From contig NZ_JACJKY010000005.1 of NCBI RefSeq assembly GCF_016901855.1, positions 96,272-160,271 on the forward strand: DNA of 64,000 bases, given 5' to 3'. The DNA is from Merdimmobilis hominis. GTDB taxonomy: Bacteria > Bacillota > Clostridia > Oscillospirales > Ruminococcaceae. This document shows positions 15,516-24,519 of the stretch, piece by piece. The notes under the pieces are model-generated. The model had not been told where the DNA came from. It saw nothing but the letters and a program-made list of their open reading frames with translations, and made no database searches. Numbering within the stretch: the first letter of the stretch is position 1; the number at the start of each line of letters is the position of its first letter. The position numbers and the translations under genes were made by a program.

Positions 15516-15826
15516 TGTAGATGGATTCGATAGGAGCGGTGTTAGAAAACAGTCCAGTGGACTGTTTTCCCCGCGACCGGTCTTTTGCCGCAGCAAAAGC
15601 GAATCCATCTACCCCAGCCAGACTGGGTCTGGACGCAATTCGCGTTCGGCGGACTAAGTCCGCACTGACTTCGCGTCGGTGGTGAAGCGGGAGGAGAAAA
15701 TGATTCGCCCGCGGCCGGACTAAGTCCGCATTGATTTCGCGCTGACAGTGAAGCAGGAGGAGAAAATGATTCGCCGCGGAAGAACTCTCCGAAAAGACCG
15801 TAATCAAAAATAATTGTAACAACAAA
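15516..15826. repeat. Repeat-rich non-coding stretch behind tRNA-Gln
   Basis: No convincing gene. It holds (a) GTAGATGGATTCGA at 15517-15530, an inverted copy of the tRNA T-arm; (b) a perfect palindrome AAAACAGTCCA-G-TGGACTGTTTT near 15546-15568; (c) CTTTTGC-CGCA-GCAAAAG just before (d) a 21-base direct copy of the tRNA 3' end at 15600-15620; and (e) two ~66-base tandem units (15651-15716, 15717-15780), each starting with the palindrome GGACTAAGTCC and holding GGAGGAGAAAATGATTCGC. A 209-codon minus-strand frame across it is composed of these repeats and is not a gene. Confidence 0.75.
15600..15620 (+). repeat. Direct copy of tRNA-Gln 3' end (att-like)
   Basis: 21 bases identical to 15455-15475, covering the T-arm 3' half, acceptor strand and CCA of tRNA-Gln. 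This is the form of an integrase attachment duplication, but no integrase gene lies between the copies. Confidence 0.7.
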
Positions 15827-15856
15827 AAAGCACCCTCGTATGAGGGTGCTTTTTTT
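15824..15856. terminator. Intrinsic terminator of malQ-glgP
   Basis: 8-bp stem (15830-15837 with 15842-15849) flanked by A and T runs; works on the minus strand after glgP. Confidence 0.85.
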
Positions 15857-15865
15857 CGTTTTTTA

Positions 15866-18247
15866 TTACCAGTCGGTTTTGACCGGTTCGATCTTCCAAA
15901 TGTCGGTCGAATAGTGACGAATTGTACGGTCGGACGAGAATTTGCCCGAGTTTGCCATGTTGATGAAGCATTTCTTTGCAAACGCTTTGCGATCCTGGTA
16001 ATCGCGGTTTAAGCGCAGACGTGCTTCGATAAAGCTGTTCAGGTCGCCCAGTACATAGTAGTTATCCGGACGGGTCCAGCCTGCACCATAGAGCAGGGAA
16101 TTATAAATCTCGCGGAACAAACCGCTGCCGCCGTCGTTCAAAGTACCGTTTACAAGCGTATCAACGACACGGCGAATCTTCTCGTCGCAGTCATAGATGC
16201 CTTTCGGGTTGTAGGTCTGCATGATCGAAGACAGTTCTTCAACTTTTGCGCCGAAGATGTAGTTGTTTTCTGCGCCTGCTTCCTCGACGATCTCAACGTT
16301 TGCACCGTCGAGTGTACCCAAAGTGACTGCACCGTTGATCATGAATTTCATGTTGCCGGTACCGGAAGCCTCTGTGCCTGCAGTGGAAATCTGAACCGAA
16401 ACGTCTGCTGCTGCAACGAGCTTCTCCGCATACGAAACGTTGTAGTTTGTGACAAACACAACTTTCAACAGATCTTTTGTCTGCGGATCGTTGTTGACGA
16501 GATTTGCAATCTCATTGATGAATTTGATGATGCCTTTTGCACGGCGGTAGCCCGGTGCCGATTTTGCGCCGAAGATGAAGGTTGTCGGGTAAAAATCGGT
16601 AATCGAACCTTCTTTGATGCCGTAGTACAGGTAAAGGATCGAGAATGCATTTAAAAGCTGACGTTTATATTCGTGCAGACGTTTGACCTGAATGTCGAAC
16701 ATCGAGTCCGGATTGAGCGAAACGCCTTCTTTTGTTTCGATGAATGCGCAAAGACGCTCTTTGTTTGCGCGTTTGATTTCCATAAAGCGGGTGAGAGCAG
16801 CGTCGTCATCTGCATACGGCTCCATTGCTTTAATCTCTTTCAAAAGCGTGGTGACGCGGTCATGACCGAGTGTTTCGCACACAAACGAGAATAGTTCCGG
16901 ATTGCACAGTGCAAACCATCTGCGCTGAGTGACACCGTTTGTTTTGTTCTGGAAGCGTTCCGGATAAACAAGGTACCATTCTTTGAGCGCATCGCGTTTG
17001 AGGATTTCGGTGTGGATGCGGGCAACGCCGTTTGTATAGGACGAAACATAGATTGCCAGACGAGCCATGTGCACCATGTTGTCGTTGATGATCTGCAAGC
17101 GGCCGATTTCCTCACCGGTCAGCTTCATGTAGCGCATCTCTTCAGACAAAAGACCATTGATCTGCATGATGATGTCGAGAATCTGCGGAACAACTGCGCG
17201 CATCAGATCGCACGGCCATTTTTCGAGTGCCTCTGCCATGATGGTGTGGTTTGTGTAGTTGAATACCTGATGGCAGATACCGAGTGCCTGTTCGAAGTCA
17301 AGACCATGACATCTGGTGAGCTGACGGACAAGCTCCGGAATTGCGATAACCGGATGGGTATCGTTTAACTGGATGGTGATATATTTGCCGAACTGCGAAA
17401 AATCATCACCGTGATATTTTTTGTAATCTTTTAACAGATCGGTGATCGAAGCACAGCAGAAGAAGTACTGCTGTTTTAAGCGGAGGACTTTGCCTTCCCA
17501 GGTATCATCGTTCGGATAAAGTACGCGGGAAATGTCTTCTGCGCGGTTTTTGTCGCGGACAGCATTGTCATACTGCTGCGCATTGAAGAGGTTAAAGTCA
17601 AACGGAGTCAGACTTTCTGCCTGCCAAAGACGCAGATTGCCGACGTTTTTCGTGTGATAGCCAACGATCGGCATATCATACGGGACAGCGTTGACCACCT
17701 GATCTGCAAATTCGACGCGAACGGTGTCTTTTTCGCAGCGGCGGCTCCATGCACCGCCGTGGATGTTCCAGTCGTCTGCAATTTCTGTCTGGAATCCGTT
17801 TTCGAATTTTTGTTTGAACAGACCGTATTTATAACGGATGCCGTAGCCGTCAAGCGGCAGATTCAGTGTTGCGGCACTGTCCAAAAAGCATGCTGCCAAA
17901 CGGCCCAAACCACCGTTTCCGAGCGCTGCGTCTTCGATTTCTTCAAAATCGGCAATCGATCTGCCGAAGGTTTTCAACACTTCGTCCACGGTGTCGGTTA
18001 AACCTAAGCACAGCAGGTTGTTGTAAACAGCGCGTCCAACCAAAAATTCAGCCGAAAAATAGCATGCACGGCGGTTCTCGTTGTGCGCGTCGCGGCTTTT
18101 ATGAATGTCATGAGAAAGTTTTCCCAAAATCAGTTTTGCAACCGCATAATGGATCTGATAAATATCCGCTTCCTCCGGTGTGACGTCATAGTCAAGGGCG
18201 AGTGTACGGGTAAGATCCGAAAGAAATTCTTCTTTTTCGTAAGTCAT
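15866..18247 (-). CDS. glgP: Glycogen/starch/alpha-glucan phosphorylase
   Basis: 793 residues, typical GT35 length. Releases glucose-1-phosphate from alpha-1,4-glucan ends. The PLP lysine K634 lies in EASGTGNMKFMINGA, followed by TLGTLDGANVEI; the N-terminal ALGNGGLGRLAACFLDS and the later KRLHEYKRQ blocks are all present. GGAGG precedes the ATG. It starts 6 bases after the malQ stop, so the two form an operon for breakdown of glycogen or maltodextrin: MalQ reshapes short chains for the phosphorylase. Confidence 0.97.
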   Translation of the reverse strand: MTYEKEEFLSDLTRTLALDYDVTPEEADIYQIHYAVAKLILGKLSHDIHKSRDAHNENRRACYFSAEFLVGRAVYNNLLCLGLTDTVDEVLKTFGRSIADFEEIEDAALGNGGLGRLAACFLDSAATLNLPLDGYGIRYKYGLFKQKFENGFQTEIADDWNIHGGAWSRRCEKDTVRVEFADQVVNAVPYDMPIVGYHTKNVGNLRLWQAESLTPFDFNLFNAQQYDNAVRDKNRAEDISRVLYPNDDTWEGKVLRLKQQYFFCCASITDLLKDYKKYHGDDFSQFGKYITIQLNDTHPVIAIPELVRQLTRCHGLDFEQALGICHQVFNYTNHTIMAEALEKWPCDLMRAVVPQILDIIMQINGLLSEEMRYMKLTGEEIGRLQIINDNMVHMARLAIYVSSYTNGVARIHTEILKRDALKEWYLVYPERFQNKTNGVTQRRWFALCNPELFSFVCETLGHDRVTTLLKEIKAMEPYADDDAALTRFMEIKRANKERLCAFIETKEGVSLNPDSMFDIQVKRLHEYKRQLLNAFSILYLYYGIKEGSITDFYPTTFIFGAKSAPGYRRAKGIIKFINEIANLVNNDPQTKDLLKVVFVTNYNVSYAEKLVAAADVSVQISTAGTEASGTGNMKFMINGAVTLGTLDGANVEIVEEAGAENNYIFGAKVEELSSIMQTYNPKGIYDCDEKIRRVVDTLVNGTLNDGGSGLFREIYNSLLYGAGWTRPDNYYVLGDLNSFIEARLRLNRDYQDRKAFAKKCFINMANSGKFSSDRTIRHYSTDIWKIEPVKTDW

Positions 18248-18253
18248 CGTAAA

Positions 18254-19726
18254 TTACCTCCAGTAAAGCTTGGTGAGTGCTTTGATTTTATTTGATACTG
18301 CGGGGGTGAGCTGGTCTTTTTTCACACGCCAGCACCAGTTGCCGCTTGCGGTAGACGGGGTGTTCATGCGCGATTCAGCACCCAGTCCCAAAAAGTCCTG
18401 CATCTGTGCAATGGCAGTGTTTGCCGGACTCGCCCAAACAGCGGCGAGTACCGCATCGGCACAATCTTCGTTTTCGGTGATGCGCAGATATTTTTTCATG
18501 TAGTTAAGCTCGCTGCGGGTGCGGGATTTAAGCCATGCACAAAGCGGCTCGTTGTCGTGCGTACCCGTATAGCATACGGCGTTTTGCACGTGATTATGCG
18601 GCATATAGTCGCTTTCCACATTCGGCGTGAATGCAAATTCCATCACTTTCATGCCCGGGAAGCCCGATTCTTTTAAGAGTTCGCGGACTTCGTCGGTGAT
18701 GATGCCTAAGTCTTCGGCAATGATTTTGCGTTCGCCCAATACCTCTTTGACGCGGTTAAACAGCTCCATGCCCGGACCTTTTTTCCACTCGCCGCCGGTT
18801 GCGTCTTCATCGCCTGCCGGAATTGCCCAGTAGCTTTCGAATCCGCGGAAATGGTCGATGCGCACACGGTCAAACACGCGGGTTGCGTGGTCGATGCGGC
18901 GAATCCACCAGTCAAAGCCGGTCTGACGATGTGCTTCCCAGCTGTAAACCGGGTTGCCCCAAAGCTGTCCGGTTGCAGAGAAATAGTCGGGCGGACAGCC
19001 TGCGACCTCAACCGGGGTGCGGGTTTCATCCACCATGAACAGAATCGAGTTTGCCCAGACGTCTGCGCTGTCATGTGCAACATAGATCGGCAGGTCGCCG
19101 AGGATTTCGATGCCTTTTTCGTTTACATACGTTTTGAGCGCTGTCCACTGTTTATAAAACTCGTACTGGACAAAGCGCCAGAACAAAATCTCGTCATACA
19201 GCCGTGCATACGTTGCCTGCAGGGCGTCATAGTTGCGGTAGCGCACGTCGTCCGGCCATTCATACCACGGTTTGCCGCCGTTTTCCTCTTTGAGCGCCAT
19301 GAACAGGACATAGTCCTCGAGCCATTTGGTCTCCTTGCAGACGAATGCTTCGTATTCCTCGTCCGGGTTTTCGAAAAAGCGTTTTGCCGCCTTTTTCAAA
19401 AGCGGATACCGGTTTTCATACAACACAGCGTAGTCTACACGTGTTTCGTCTTCTCCCCAGGAACGTGAAGTGATCTCGCTTTTTTTGAGCAGACCCTCTT
19501 TGCAGAGTGTGTCCAGATCAATAAAATACGGGTTTCCTGCAAACGTAGAGAACGACTGATACGGCGAATCACCGTAGCTGGTCGGGGAAACAGGGAGCAT
19601 TTGCCATACTTTCTGTTTTGCGCGTGCAAGAAAATCGGCGAAGCGATATGCTTCTTTGCCCATGGTGCCGATGCCATACGGGGACGGCAGGCTGGACAAG
19701 TGCATCAAAATGCCGCTTTCGCGCAT
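18254..19726 (-). CDS. malQ: 4-alpha-glucanotransferase (amylomaltase)
   Basis: 490 residues, GH77. Transfers alpha-1,4-glucan segments, producing longer chains and glucose from maltodextrins. Family motifs present: GILMHLSSLPSPYGIGTMG at the start, SPTSYGDSPYQ, the nucleophile region RVFDRVRIDHFRGFE, the acid/base IIAEDLGIIT and the final GTHDNEP. AGGAGAGG precedes the ATG. First gene of malQ-glgP with promoter at 19813-19841. Confidence 0.97.
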   Translation of the reverse strand: MRESGILMHLSSLPSPYGIGTMGKEAYRFADFLARAKQKVWQMLPVSPTSYGDSPYQSFSTFAGNPYFIDLDTLCKEGLLKKSEITSRSWGEDETRVDYAVLYENRYPLLKKAAKRFFENPDEEYEAFVCKETKWLEDYVLFMALKEENGGKPWYEWPDDVRYRNYDALQATYARLYDEILFWRFVQYEFYKQWTALKTYVNEKGIEILGDLPIYVAHDSADVWANSILFMVDETRTPVEVAGCPPDYFSATGQLWGNPVYSWEAHRQTGFDWWIRRIDHATRVFDRVRIDHFRGFESYWAIPAGDEDATGGEWKKGPGMELFNRVKEVLGERKIIAEDLGIITDEVRELLKESGFPGMKVMEFAFTPNVESDYMPHNHVQNAVCYTGTHDNEPLCAWLKSRTRSELNYMKKYLRITENEDCADAVLAAVWASPANTAIAQMQDFLGLGAESRMNTPSTASGNWCWRVKKDQLTPAVSNKIKALTKLYWR

Positions 19727-19812
19727 AAGTAACCTCTCCTTTTATTTTATAATCATGATAAGATACAAAAAACATGCTGTGAACCATCCAATCATTGGCA
19801 CACAACAAAAAT

Positions 19813-19841
19813 ATTATAACAGTTTTTATGGGTATTTACAA
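19813..19841 (-). promoter_or_regulatory. Promoter for malQ-glgP
   Basis: Minus-strand TTGTAA (19841-19836), 17 bases, TATAAT (19818-19813). The ~80-base leader shows no riboswitch motif. Confidence 0.72.
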
Positions 19842-19919
19842 GGCAAAACCCTTGTAAAGTGACGTGTAAGAGCCGCTTTCATCGGAAAAAAGCAAGAATC
19901 AGAATGTTTTTTGCGTGCG

Positions 19920-19948
19920 TTGCAATCAAAAAACAGGTGTGCTATACT
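19920..19948 (+). promoter_or_regulatory. Promoter for the HAD-pepD genes
   Basis: TTGCAA (19920-19925), 17 bases, TATACT (19943-19948). Confidence 0.7.
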
Positions 19949-20011
19949 GAAAACGAACAGCATCCGCCGTTTCACACGGTGGATTGGACAGTTTGAAAGG
20001 AAGAACCACAC

Positions 20012-20815
20012 ATGAACAAAAACCGATATGAGGTGTTTTTGGATATCGACGGCACACTGCTTTGGGGAAGCAAAATTCCGGCAAAAAAAGACCGGGATGC
20101 GATCAAAGCCGCGCGTGAAAACGGACATCTCATCTTTTTGAATACGGGACGCGGACCGGGGAATATTCCAAAAGAACTGCTTTCTGCAATGCCGATTGAC
20201 GGCATCATTGCCGGCGGCGGTGCATGGATTTTGATTGACGGCGCCGTGATTTATAAAAAGGAAATTCCGATTGAAGAAGCATCGAGCCTTTGCGGAATGC
20301 TGCTTTCAAAAAAGATTCCGACTGTATTTGAGGGCGAACGTCAAAACGCGGCGATTTTGCCGGATGAACGGGTCGGCGACGCGGTGTTTGACGAAATTGC
20401 CGCAGAATCGGACATTCTGCCGGTACTCAAAAAAGACAGCTGGTCAAAAATCACGTTCTTAGTGCGAAAAGACGAGCTGCCCGGCGAGATTTTGTCGAAG
20501 CTCAATGAACGGTTTGACGTGATCGCGCATCCAAATTACTGCGAAGCGATTCTGCTCGGCTGCGACAAGGCAAAAGGCATGGCGCAGGCGCTTTCTTATA
20601 CGAATGTGCCGCATGAGCGGAGCATTGCAATGGGCGACAGCTTAAACGATACACAGATGCTTTCGTATGCACAGATTGCCGTGGCGATGGGCAATGCGCT
20701 CGAGCCGGTCAAGGAGATGGCGGACTATGTCACACTGCCGGTGACGGAATGCGGTGTTGCGGCGGCACTCCATCATTTCGGACTTATTTCTGAGGATCAG
20801 CTGAAAGGAGAATAA
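20012..20815 (+). CDS. Cof-type HAD-IIB phosphatase
   Basis: 267 residues, the usual length of Cof/YbiV-type phosphatases. Motif I is LDIDGTL (D11, D13), motif II is LNTGR, and motif III/IV is GDSLNDTQM with the preceding lysine of CDKAKGM. The C2 cap lies between residues ~85 and ~190. It likely removes phosphate from sugar phosphates or flavin-type cofactors; substrate unknown. GAAAGGA precedes the ATG, and pepD follows 3 bases after the stop. Confidence 0.9.
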   Translation: MNKNRYEVFLDIDGTLLWGSKIPAKKDRDAIKAARENGHLIFLNTGRGPGNIPKELLSAMPIDGIIAGGGAWILIDGAVIYKKEIPIEEASSLCGMLLSKKIPTVFEGERQNAAILPDERVGDAVFDEIAAESDILPVLKKDSWSKITFLVRKDELPGEILSKLNERFDVIAHPNYCEAILLGCDKAKGMAQALSYTNVPHERSIAMGDSLNDTQMLSYAQIAVAMGNALEPVKEMADYVTLPVTECGVAAALHHFGLISEDQLKGE

Positions 20816-20818
20816 ACA

Positions 20819-22270
20819 ATGGACTATCAAATCAAAGGCTATGAACCGGTAGCGTTTTTTCACCATTTTGAAGAAATCAGCGCCATTCCGCGCGGTTCGG
20901 GAAACGAGGAGGCGATCAGTGCCTTTTTGGTCGATTTTGCAGAGAAAAACGGACTTTGTGCGTATCGTGACGCGGTGTTCAATGTTGTGATCGAGAAGCC
21001 GGCGTCTGCAGGCTATGAGAACGCACCTGCCGTCATGCTCCAGGGTCACACCGACATGGTGTGCGAGAAAAACGTGGATACCGTCCACGACTTTCTGAAA
21101 GAGGGCATCAAACTGGTGCAGGAGGGCGACATCCTGCGTGCGGACGGCACGACACTCGGCGCAGACAACGGCGTTGCGGTCGCACTCATGATGACGATTC
21201 TTGAAGATAAAACACTCTGCCATCCGAAGCTCACCTGCGTGTTCACTGTGCAGGAGGAAACGGGACTGACCGGTGCAAAAGAACTGGACGGCTCGAAAAT
21301 TGACGCACGGCTGTTAATCAACCTCGATTCCGGCGGACTCGGTCATGCAACCGTCAGCTGTGCCGGCGGTATGCGTGTACGGATGCGCCGTGATGCAAAC
21401 TATGTTTCTGCGAATCAGCCGGCGCTCCATATTGCAGTGCGCGGTTTGCAGGGCGGTCACTCGGGCGTGCAGATTCATCTCGGCCGCGGCAACGCCAACA
21501 AGCTGATGGGCCGGATGCTCTTCTCCTTGCGTGAAGCATTCCCGGAACTCACCGTTTCGTCGATCGCAGGCGGCAGCAAGGACAATGCAATTCCGCGTGA
21601 ATGCGATGCGGTCGCTGCATTTACATCGCAGGAAGACCTTTCGCGCGCAGAGGAGATCATCCGCGCAATCGAGCAGGATATTAAGGCAGAGCTTGCCGAG
21701 AGTGATCCGGGCTTCTTTGTAAAAGTTGAGCCGTGCACCGCAGAGCGTGTCATGGAAAAGAATGCGTCCGATGCACTCGTGTCGCTTCTGTATCTGGCGC
21801 CGAACGGCGTTTGTGACCGAAACGAGCAGGCAGGCGGCTTTGTCGTTCGTTCGCTCAATCTGGGTGTGATCTATGAGGAAGACGGCAAAGTCGTGCTGGT
21901 GTTCGCACCGCGCAGCTCGGTCGCTTCTTTGCAGGAGGAAACAAGAAAAACGCTTTGTTTCCTGGCAGACACATTCGGATTTTCGACGGAAATCGGCGAG
22001 GAGTATCCGGGCTGGGCGTATAATCCGGATTCGCCGCTGCGCCGGCTGTTCTGCGAAGTATGGAAGGAGCAGACCGGTGAAGAACTCTGCTGTGAGGCAA
22101 TTCACGCAGGTCTTGAATGCGGACTGTTTACCGAGAAACTGCCGGGACTTGATGCAATCGCTGTCGGCGTAGACGAAAGCGGCGCACATACCCCGCAGGA
22201 GTCGCTTGACATGACAACGGTTCGTCCGGTCTATGATCTCGTGTGCGGCGTGCTTAAAAAGATGAAATAA
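20819..22270 (+). CDS. pepD: Aminoacyl-histidine dipeptidase (PepD, M20)
   Basis: 483 residues, typical PepD/M20C length. Cytosolic zinc dipeptidase with wide specificity. Seen are the start FHHFEEISAIPRGSGNE, the metal-site blocks LQGHTDMV, GTTLGADNGVAVA and TVQEETGLTGAKEL, and the late IHAGLECGLF. The internal lid/dimer domain (RGLQGGHSGVQI) is intact. Coupled to the HAD gene upstream; ends at a terminator shared with the convergent operon. Confidence 0.95.
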   Translation: MDYQIKGYEPVAFFHHFEEISAIPRGSGNEEAISAFLVDFAEKNGLCAYRDAVFNVVIEKPASAGYENAPAVMLQGHTDMVCEKNVDTVHDFLKEGIKLVQEGDILRADGTTLGADNGVAVALMMTILEDKTLCHPKLTCVFTVQEETGLTGAKELDGSKIDARLLINLDSGGLGHATVSCAGGMRVRMRRDANYVSANQPALHIAVRGLQGGHSGVQIHLGRGNANKLMGRMLFSLREAFPELTVSSIAGGSKDNAIPRECDAVAAFTSQEDLSRAEEIIRAIEQDIKAELAESDPGFFVKVEPCTAERVMEKNASDALVSLLYLAPNGVCDRNEQAGGFVVRSLNLGVIYEEDGKVVLVFAPRSSVASLQEETRKTLCFLADTFGFSTEIGEEYPGWAYNPDSPLRRLFCEVWKEQTGEELCCEAIHAGLECGLFTEKLPGLDAIAVGVDESGAHTPQESLDMTTVRPVYDLVCGVLKKMK

Positions 22271-22284
22271 GAAATTGATGCAAA

Positions 22285-22317
22285 TAAAAAGGCGTTCCGT
22301 TCGGAACGCCTTTTTTT
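22285..22317. terminator. Bidirectional terminator after pepD
   Basis: GGCGTTCC stem with GGAACGCC (22291-22310) between A and T runs; shared by pepD and the leftward DUF3784 operon. Confidence 0.88.
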
Positions 22318-22322
22318 CAGGT

Positions 22323-22655
22323 TTATTTTTTAATCCGCGGGTCGGTGTTTAAACGCACAAGTCCTACAATGATGACTGCGGCAAACAGCACCGCACCGCT
22401 GACGATGAGCCACACAAGGTCTATGAGAATGCCGACTGCCAGAACGCAGAATGCGGCGGTAATCTGGAGCATTAAAACACCCACCGACCGGCAAAGACGT
22501 GGCTTATCATATTTTGCCTTTTCGGTTTCGGGCAGCGTGTTATAACCGGCGATCAAATTCGCGCCTCGCCCGCTTAATAAATAAAACGACAGCACGAGCA
22601 TCAGAAGAATGGCCGCGCCGAAGATGATGCCGACAAACAAATGAGTGGGTTCCAT
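22323..22655 (-). CDS. DUF3784-type small membrane protein
   Basis: 110 residues with three hydrophobic helices (~7-27, ~58-76, ~80-100). After the first helix comes SGRGANLIAGYNTLPETEKAKYD, the signature of the DUF3784 family of small Firmicutes membrane proteins. AAGGAG 10 bases ahead of the ATG. Last gene of the leftward set NUDIX - alpha/beta hydrolase - metallophosphoesterase - DUF3784, spaced by 16-27 bases. Function unknown. Confidence 0.82.
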   Translation of the reverse strand: MEPTHLFVGIIFGAAILLMLVLSFYLLSGRGANLIAGYNTLPETEKAKYDKPRLCRSVGVLMLQITAAFCVLAVGILIDLVWLIVSGAVLFAAVIIVGLVRLNTDPRIKK

Positions 22656-22671
22656 TGCAAAACAGCTCCTT

Positions 22672-23532
22672 TTATCTTCCGTCCGTTTTGAGTGTCACGC
22701 AGACAATCTGCGGCCGGTTAAAGACACGAAGCGGGAATCTGCTGTTGCCAAGGCCGCGGCTTATGACGACTGTCGCACTGCCCGCCGGATAGACCCCGGC
22801 AGTATAGCGCGGGAAAACGCCCTGGTCGGGCGCAAACAGCCCGCCGATGAGCGGAAGCCGTACCTGCCCGCCGTGTGCATGGCCGCAAAAGACGAGCGAC
22901 GCACCCGACTGCGCATACATCTTTATAAGATGCGGGCGATGGGAGAGCAGAATGCAAAACGGCGTGTGCGCCATTTCGACAACGGACTGCATAATATGGG
23001 CGTGAATTTCCGTGCCCTGCCCGTCACCGAACCGGTCGGGCGAAACGCGTACATCCATGATGCCGCAAATCGCAATTTGTGCGCCGCCTTTTTCGATTGT
23101 CGCACTGCTGTCGTTTAAGACAGTGACGCCGCGTTTTAAAAGAAGCGGCAGAAGCGAGGGATAAAGCCCCGACTCCGCCTCGTGGTTTCCGGGGCAATAA
23201 TAGACCGGTGCAATCGCACAGAGCGCTTTGATGAGGTTAAGCGCCGGCGAAAACGTCGCGGTCGTCGTGCGCCGCTTGTCAATCAGATCGCCGGTGATGA
23301 CGATGCGACTGGGTTTGCACGCGGAAACCGCGTCAATCAGCCGCCACTGGTCAATGCCGAACGATTTGTTGTGCAAATCGGAGAGATGCACAATCCGTTC
23401 GCCTGAAAATGCGGCAGGCAGTGCAGAAAACGAAAGCGTTTTCCGCCAGACTGTGAGACTGTTGTCCTGCCACCACAAAAACAGAATAGCGAGCAAGAGG
23501 AAAACGGCCGCAATCAAAAAAATCCATCCCAT
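22672..23532 (-). CDS. Membrane-anchored metallophosphoesterase (YkuE-like)
   Basis: 286 residues. An N-terminal TM helix (~2-20) is followed by a calcineurin-like phosphoesterase with the full metal motif set: VHLSDLHN, ITGDLID, YCPGNHEAE and FCGHAHGGQVRLP. The layout matches YkuE/YaeI-type enzymes, some of which act on UDP-2,3-diacylglucosamine or other membrane phosphoesters; the substrate here is unknown. AAGGAGG site present; in operon with its neighbours. Confidence 0.92.
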   Translation of the reverse strand: MGWIFLIAAVFLLLAILFLWWQDNSLTVWRKTLSFSALPAAFSGERIVHLSDLHNKSFGIDQWRLIDAVSACKPSRIVITGDLIDKRRTTTATFSPALNLIKALCAIAPVYYCPGNHEAESGLYPSLLPLLLKRGVTVLNDSSATIEKGGAQIAICGIMDVRVSPDRFGDGQGTEIHAHIMQSVVEMAHTPFCILLSHRPHLIKMYAQSGASLVFCGHAHGGQVRLPLIGGLFAPDQGVFPRYTAGVYPAGSATVVISRGLGNSRFPLRVFNRPQIVCVTLKTDGR

Positions 23533-23553
23533 GAGGAGCCCTCCTTGCAGGAT

Positions 23554-24492
23554 TTAAACAGGGATATACCGTCCGATAAATGCGTAAATGTCGTTTAACA
23601 CCTCGTCGCGGCAGAAATCGTTTAAAATTTCGTGGCGCGCGCCGTCATAGAGCTTATACGACACCGTCTGCAAGCCCGCTTCTTTTAGCCATTCATATAC
23701 CTGGAGCACGCCTTTGCCGTACTTGCCGACCGGATCATCCGCACCGCTTACAAGCAAAACCGGCAGATTGTTCGGCACGCTTTGCGCCCATGCTTTTGTC
23801 GAACAGCTTTTAAGCAGACGGTAAAGATCGCGGTATGCCGTTACGGTGAATGTAAATGTGCAAAGCGGATCGTTGTCGTATTTTTTGGTGTGCGTGTGAT
23901 CGGCGGAAATCCATGCGTTTTCCGAAGGATCATCGGGAAAACGCTTGTTAAAGCCTGAAAAACTCTGATTTTTTAAGAAATTGCTCTTGTATTTCGGCCC
24001 GTGGAATGCGCTGATCACATTTGCCGCCAGAATGCCGAACGGCACGAGCGGGTTTTTGCCGCTGGTACCCATTAAAATGGCGCCGTCATAATCATTGCCG
24101 TACCGCGCAAGCACACTGCGTGCAATAAACGAGCCCATACTGTGACCAAGCAGAAAATACGGTTTATCAGGGAACCGTTTTTTCATAATCTGGGTGAGCC
24201 GGTGCACATCCTCAGGCAGAATGCGCGCGCCGTCCGTTTCGTGGAACCAGCCGAGCGAGCCGTCTGCACGGGCACGCTTGCCGTGACCCAAATGGTCGTG
24301 GCCGCAGACCGCAACACCGTGCGCGCAGAAAAATTCGGCGAGCGGCCGGTACCGCTCAAAATATTCGCACATGCCGTGCGAAATCTGCAAAACAGCCGAT
24401 ACCTCGCATTCATCCGGCAGGTATAAATAGCTTGCCACGCGGGTTTTGTGGTCGGCGGATAAAAAAGAATCCGTTTCACGGATGATGTTCAT
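23554..24492 (-). CDS. Alpha/beta hydrolase, lysophospholipase/monoacylglycerol lipase-like
   Basis: 312 residues. Serine hydrolase with the nucleophile S118 in LLGHSMG, an acid in VSGADDPVG and the histidine in YDGARHEILND, the pattern of the PldB/MGL family. The HG and GHDHLGHG blocks form the oxyanion region. No signal peptide. GGAGG precedes the ATG. Likely a cytosolic lipid esterase; in operon with a NUDIX hydrolase and metallophosphoesterase. Confidence 0.92.
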   Translation of the reverse strand: MNIIRETDSFLSADHKTRVASYLYLPDECEVSAVLQISHGMCEYFERYRPLAEFFCAHGVAVCGHDHLGHGKRARADGSLGWFHETDGARILPEDVHRLTQIMKKRFPDKPYFLLGHSMGSFIARSVLARYGNDYDGAILMGTSGKNPLVPFGILAANVISAFHGPKYKSNFLKNQSFSGFNKRFPDDPSENAWISADHTHTKKYDNDPLCTFTFTVTAYRDLYRLLKSCSTKAWAQSVPNNLPVLLVSGADDPVGKYGKGVLQVYEWLKEAGLQTVSYKLYDGARHEILNDFCRDEVLNDIYAFIGRYIPV

Positions 24493-24519
24493 AGAAAAAT
24501 GCCTCCGAAGGTGTGAAAA

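Noticed and set aside
15651..15780. Possible CRISPR-like repeats
   Set aside because: Only two adjacent ~66-base units without spacers; no cas genes in the window.
15352..15981. 209-codon minus-strand frame across tRNA-Gln and its repeats
   Set aside because: Made of the repeat units and the tRNA complement, and overlaps the end of glgP; no ribosome site.
21314..22189. 291-codon minus-strand frame opposite pepD
   Set aside because: Shadow frame of a clearly recognised peptidase gene.
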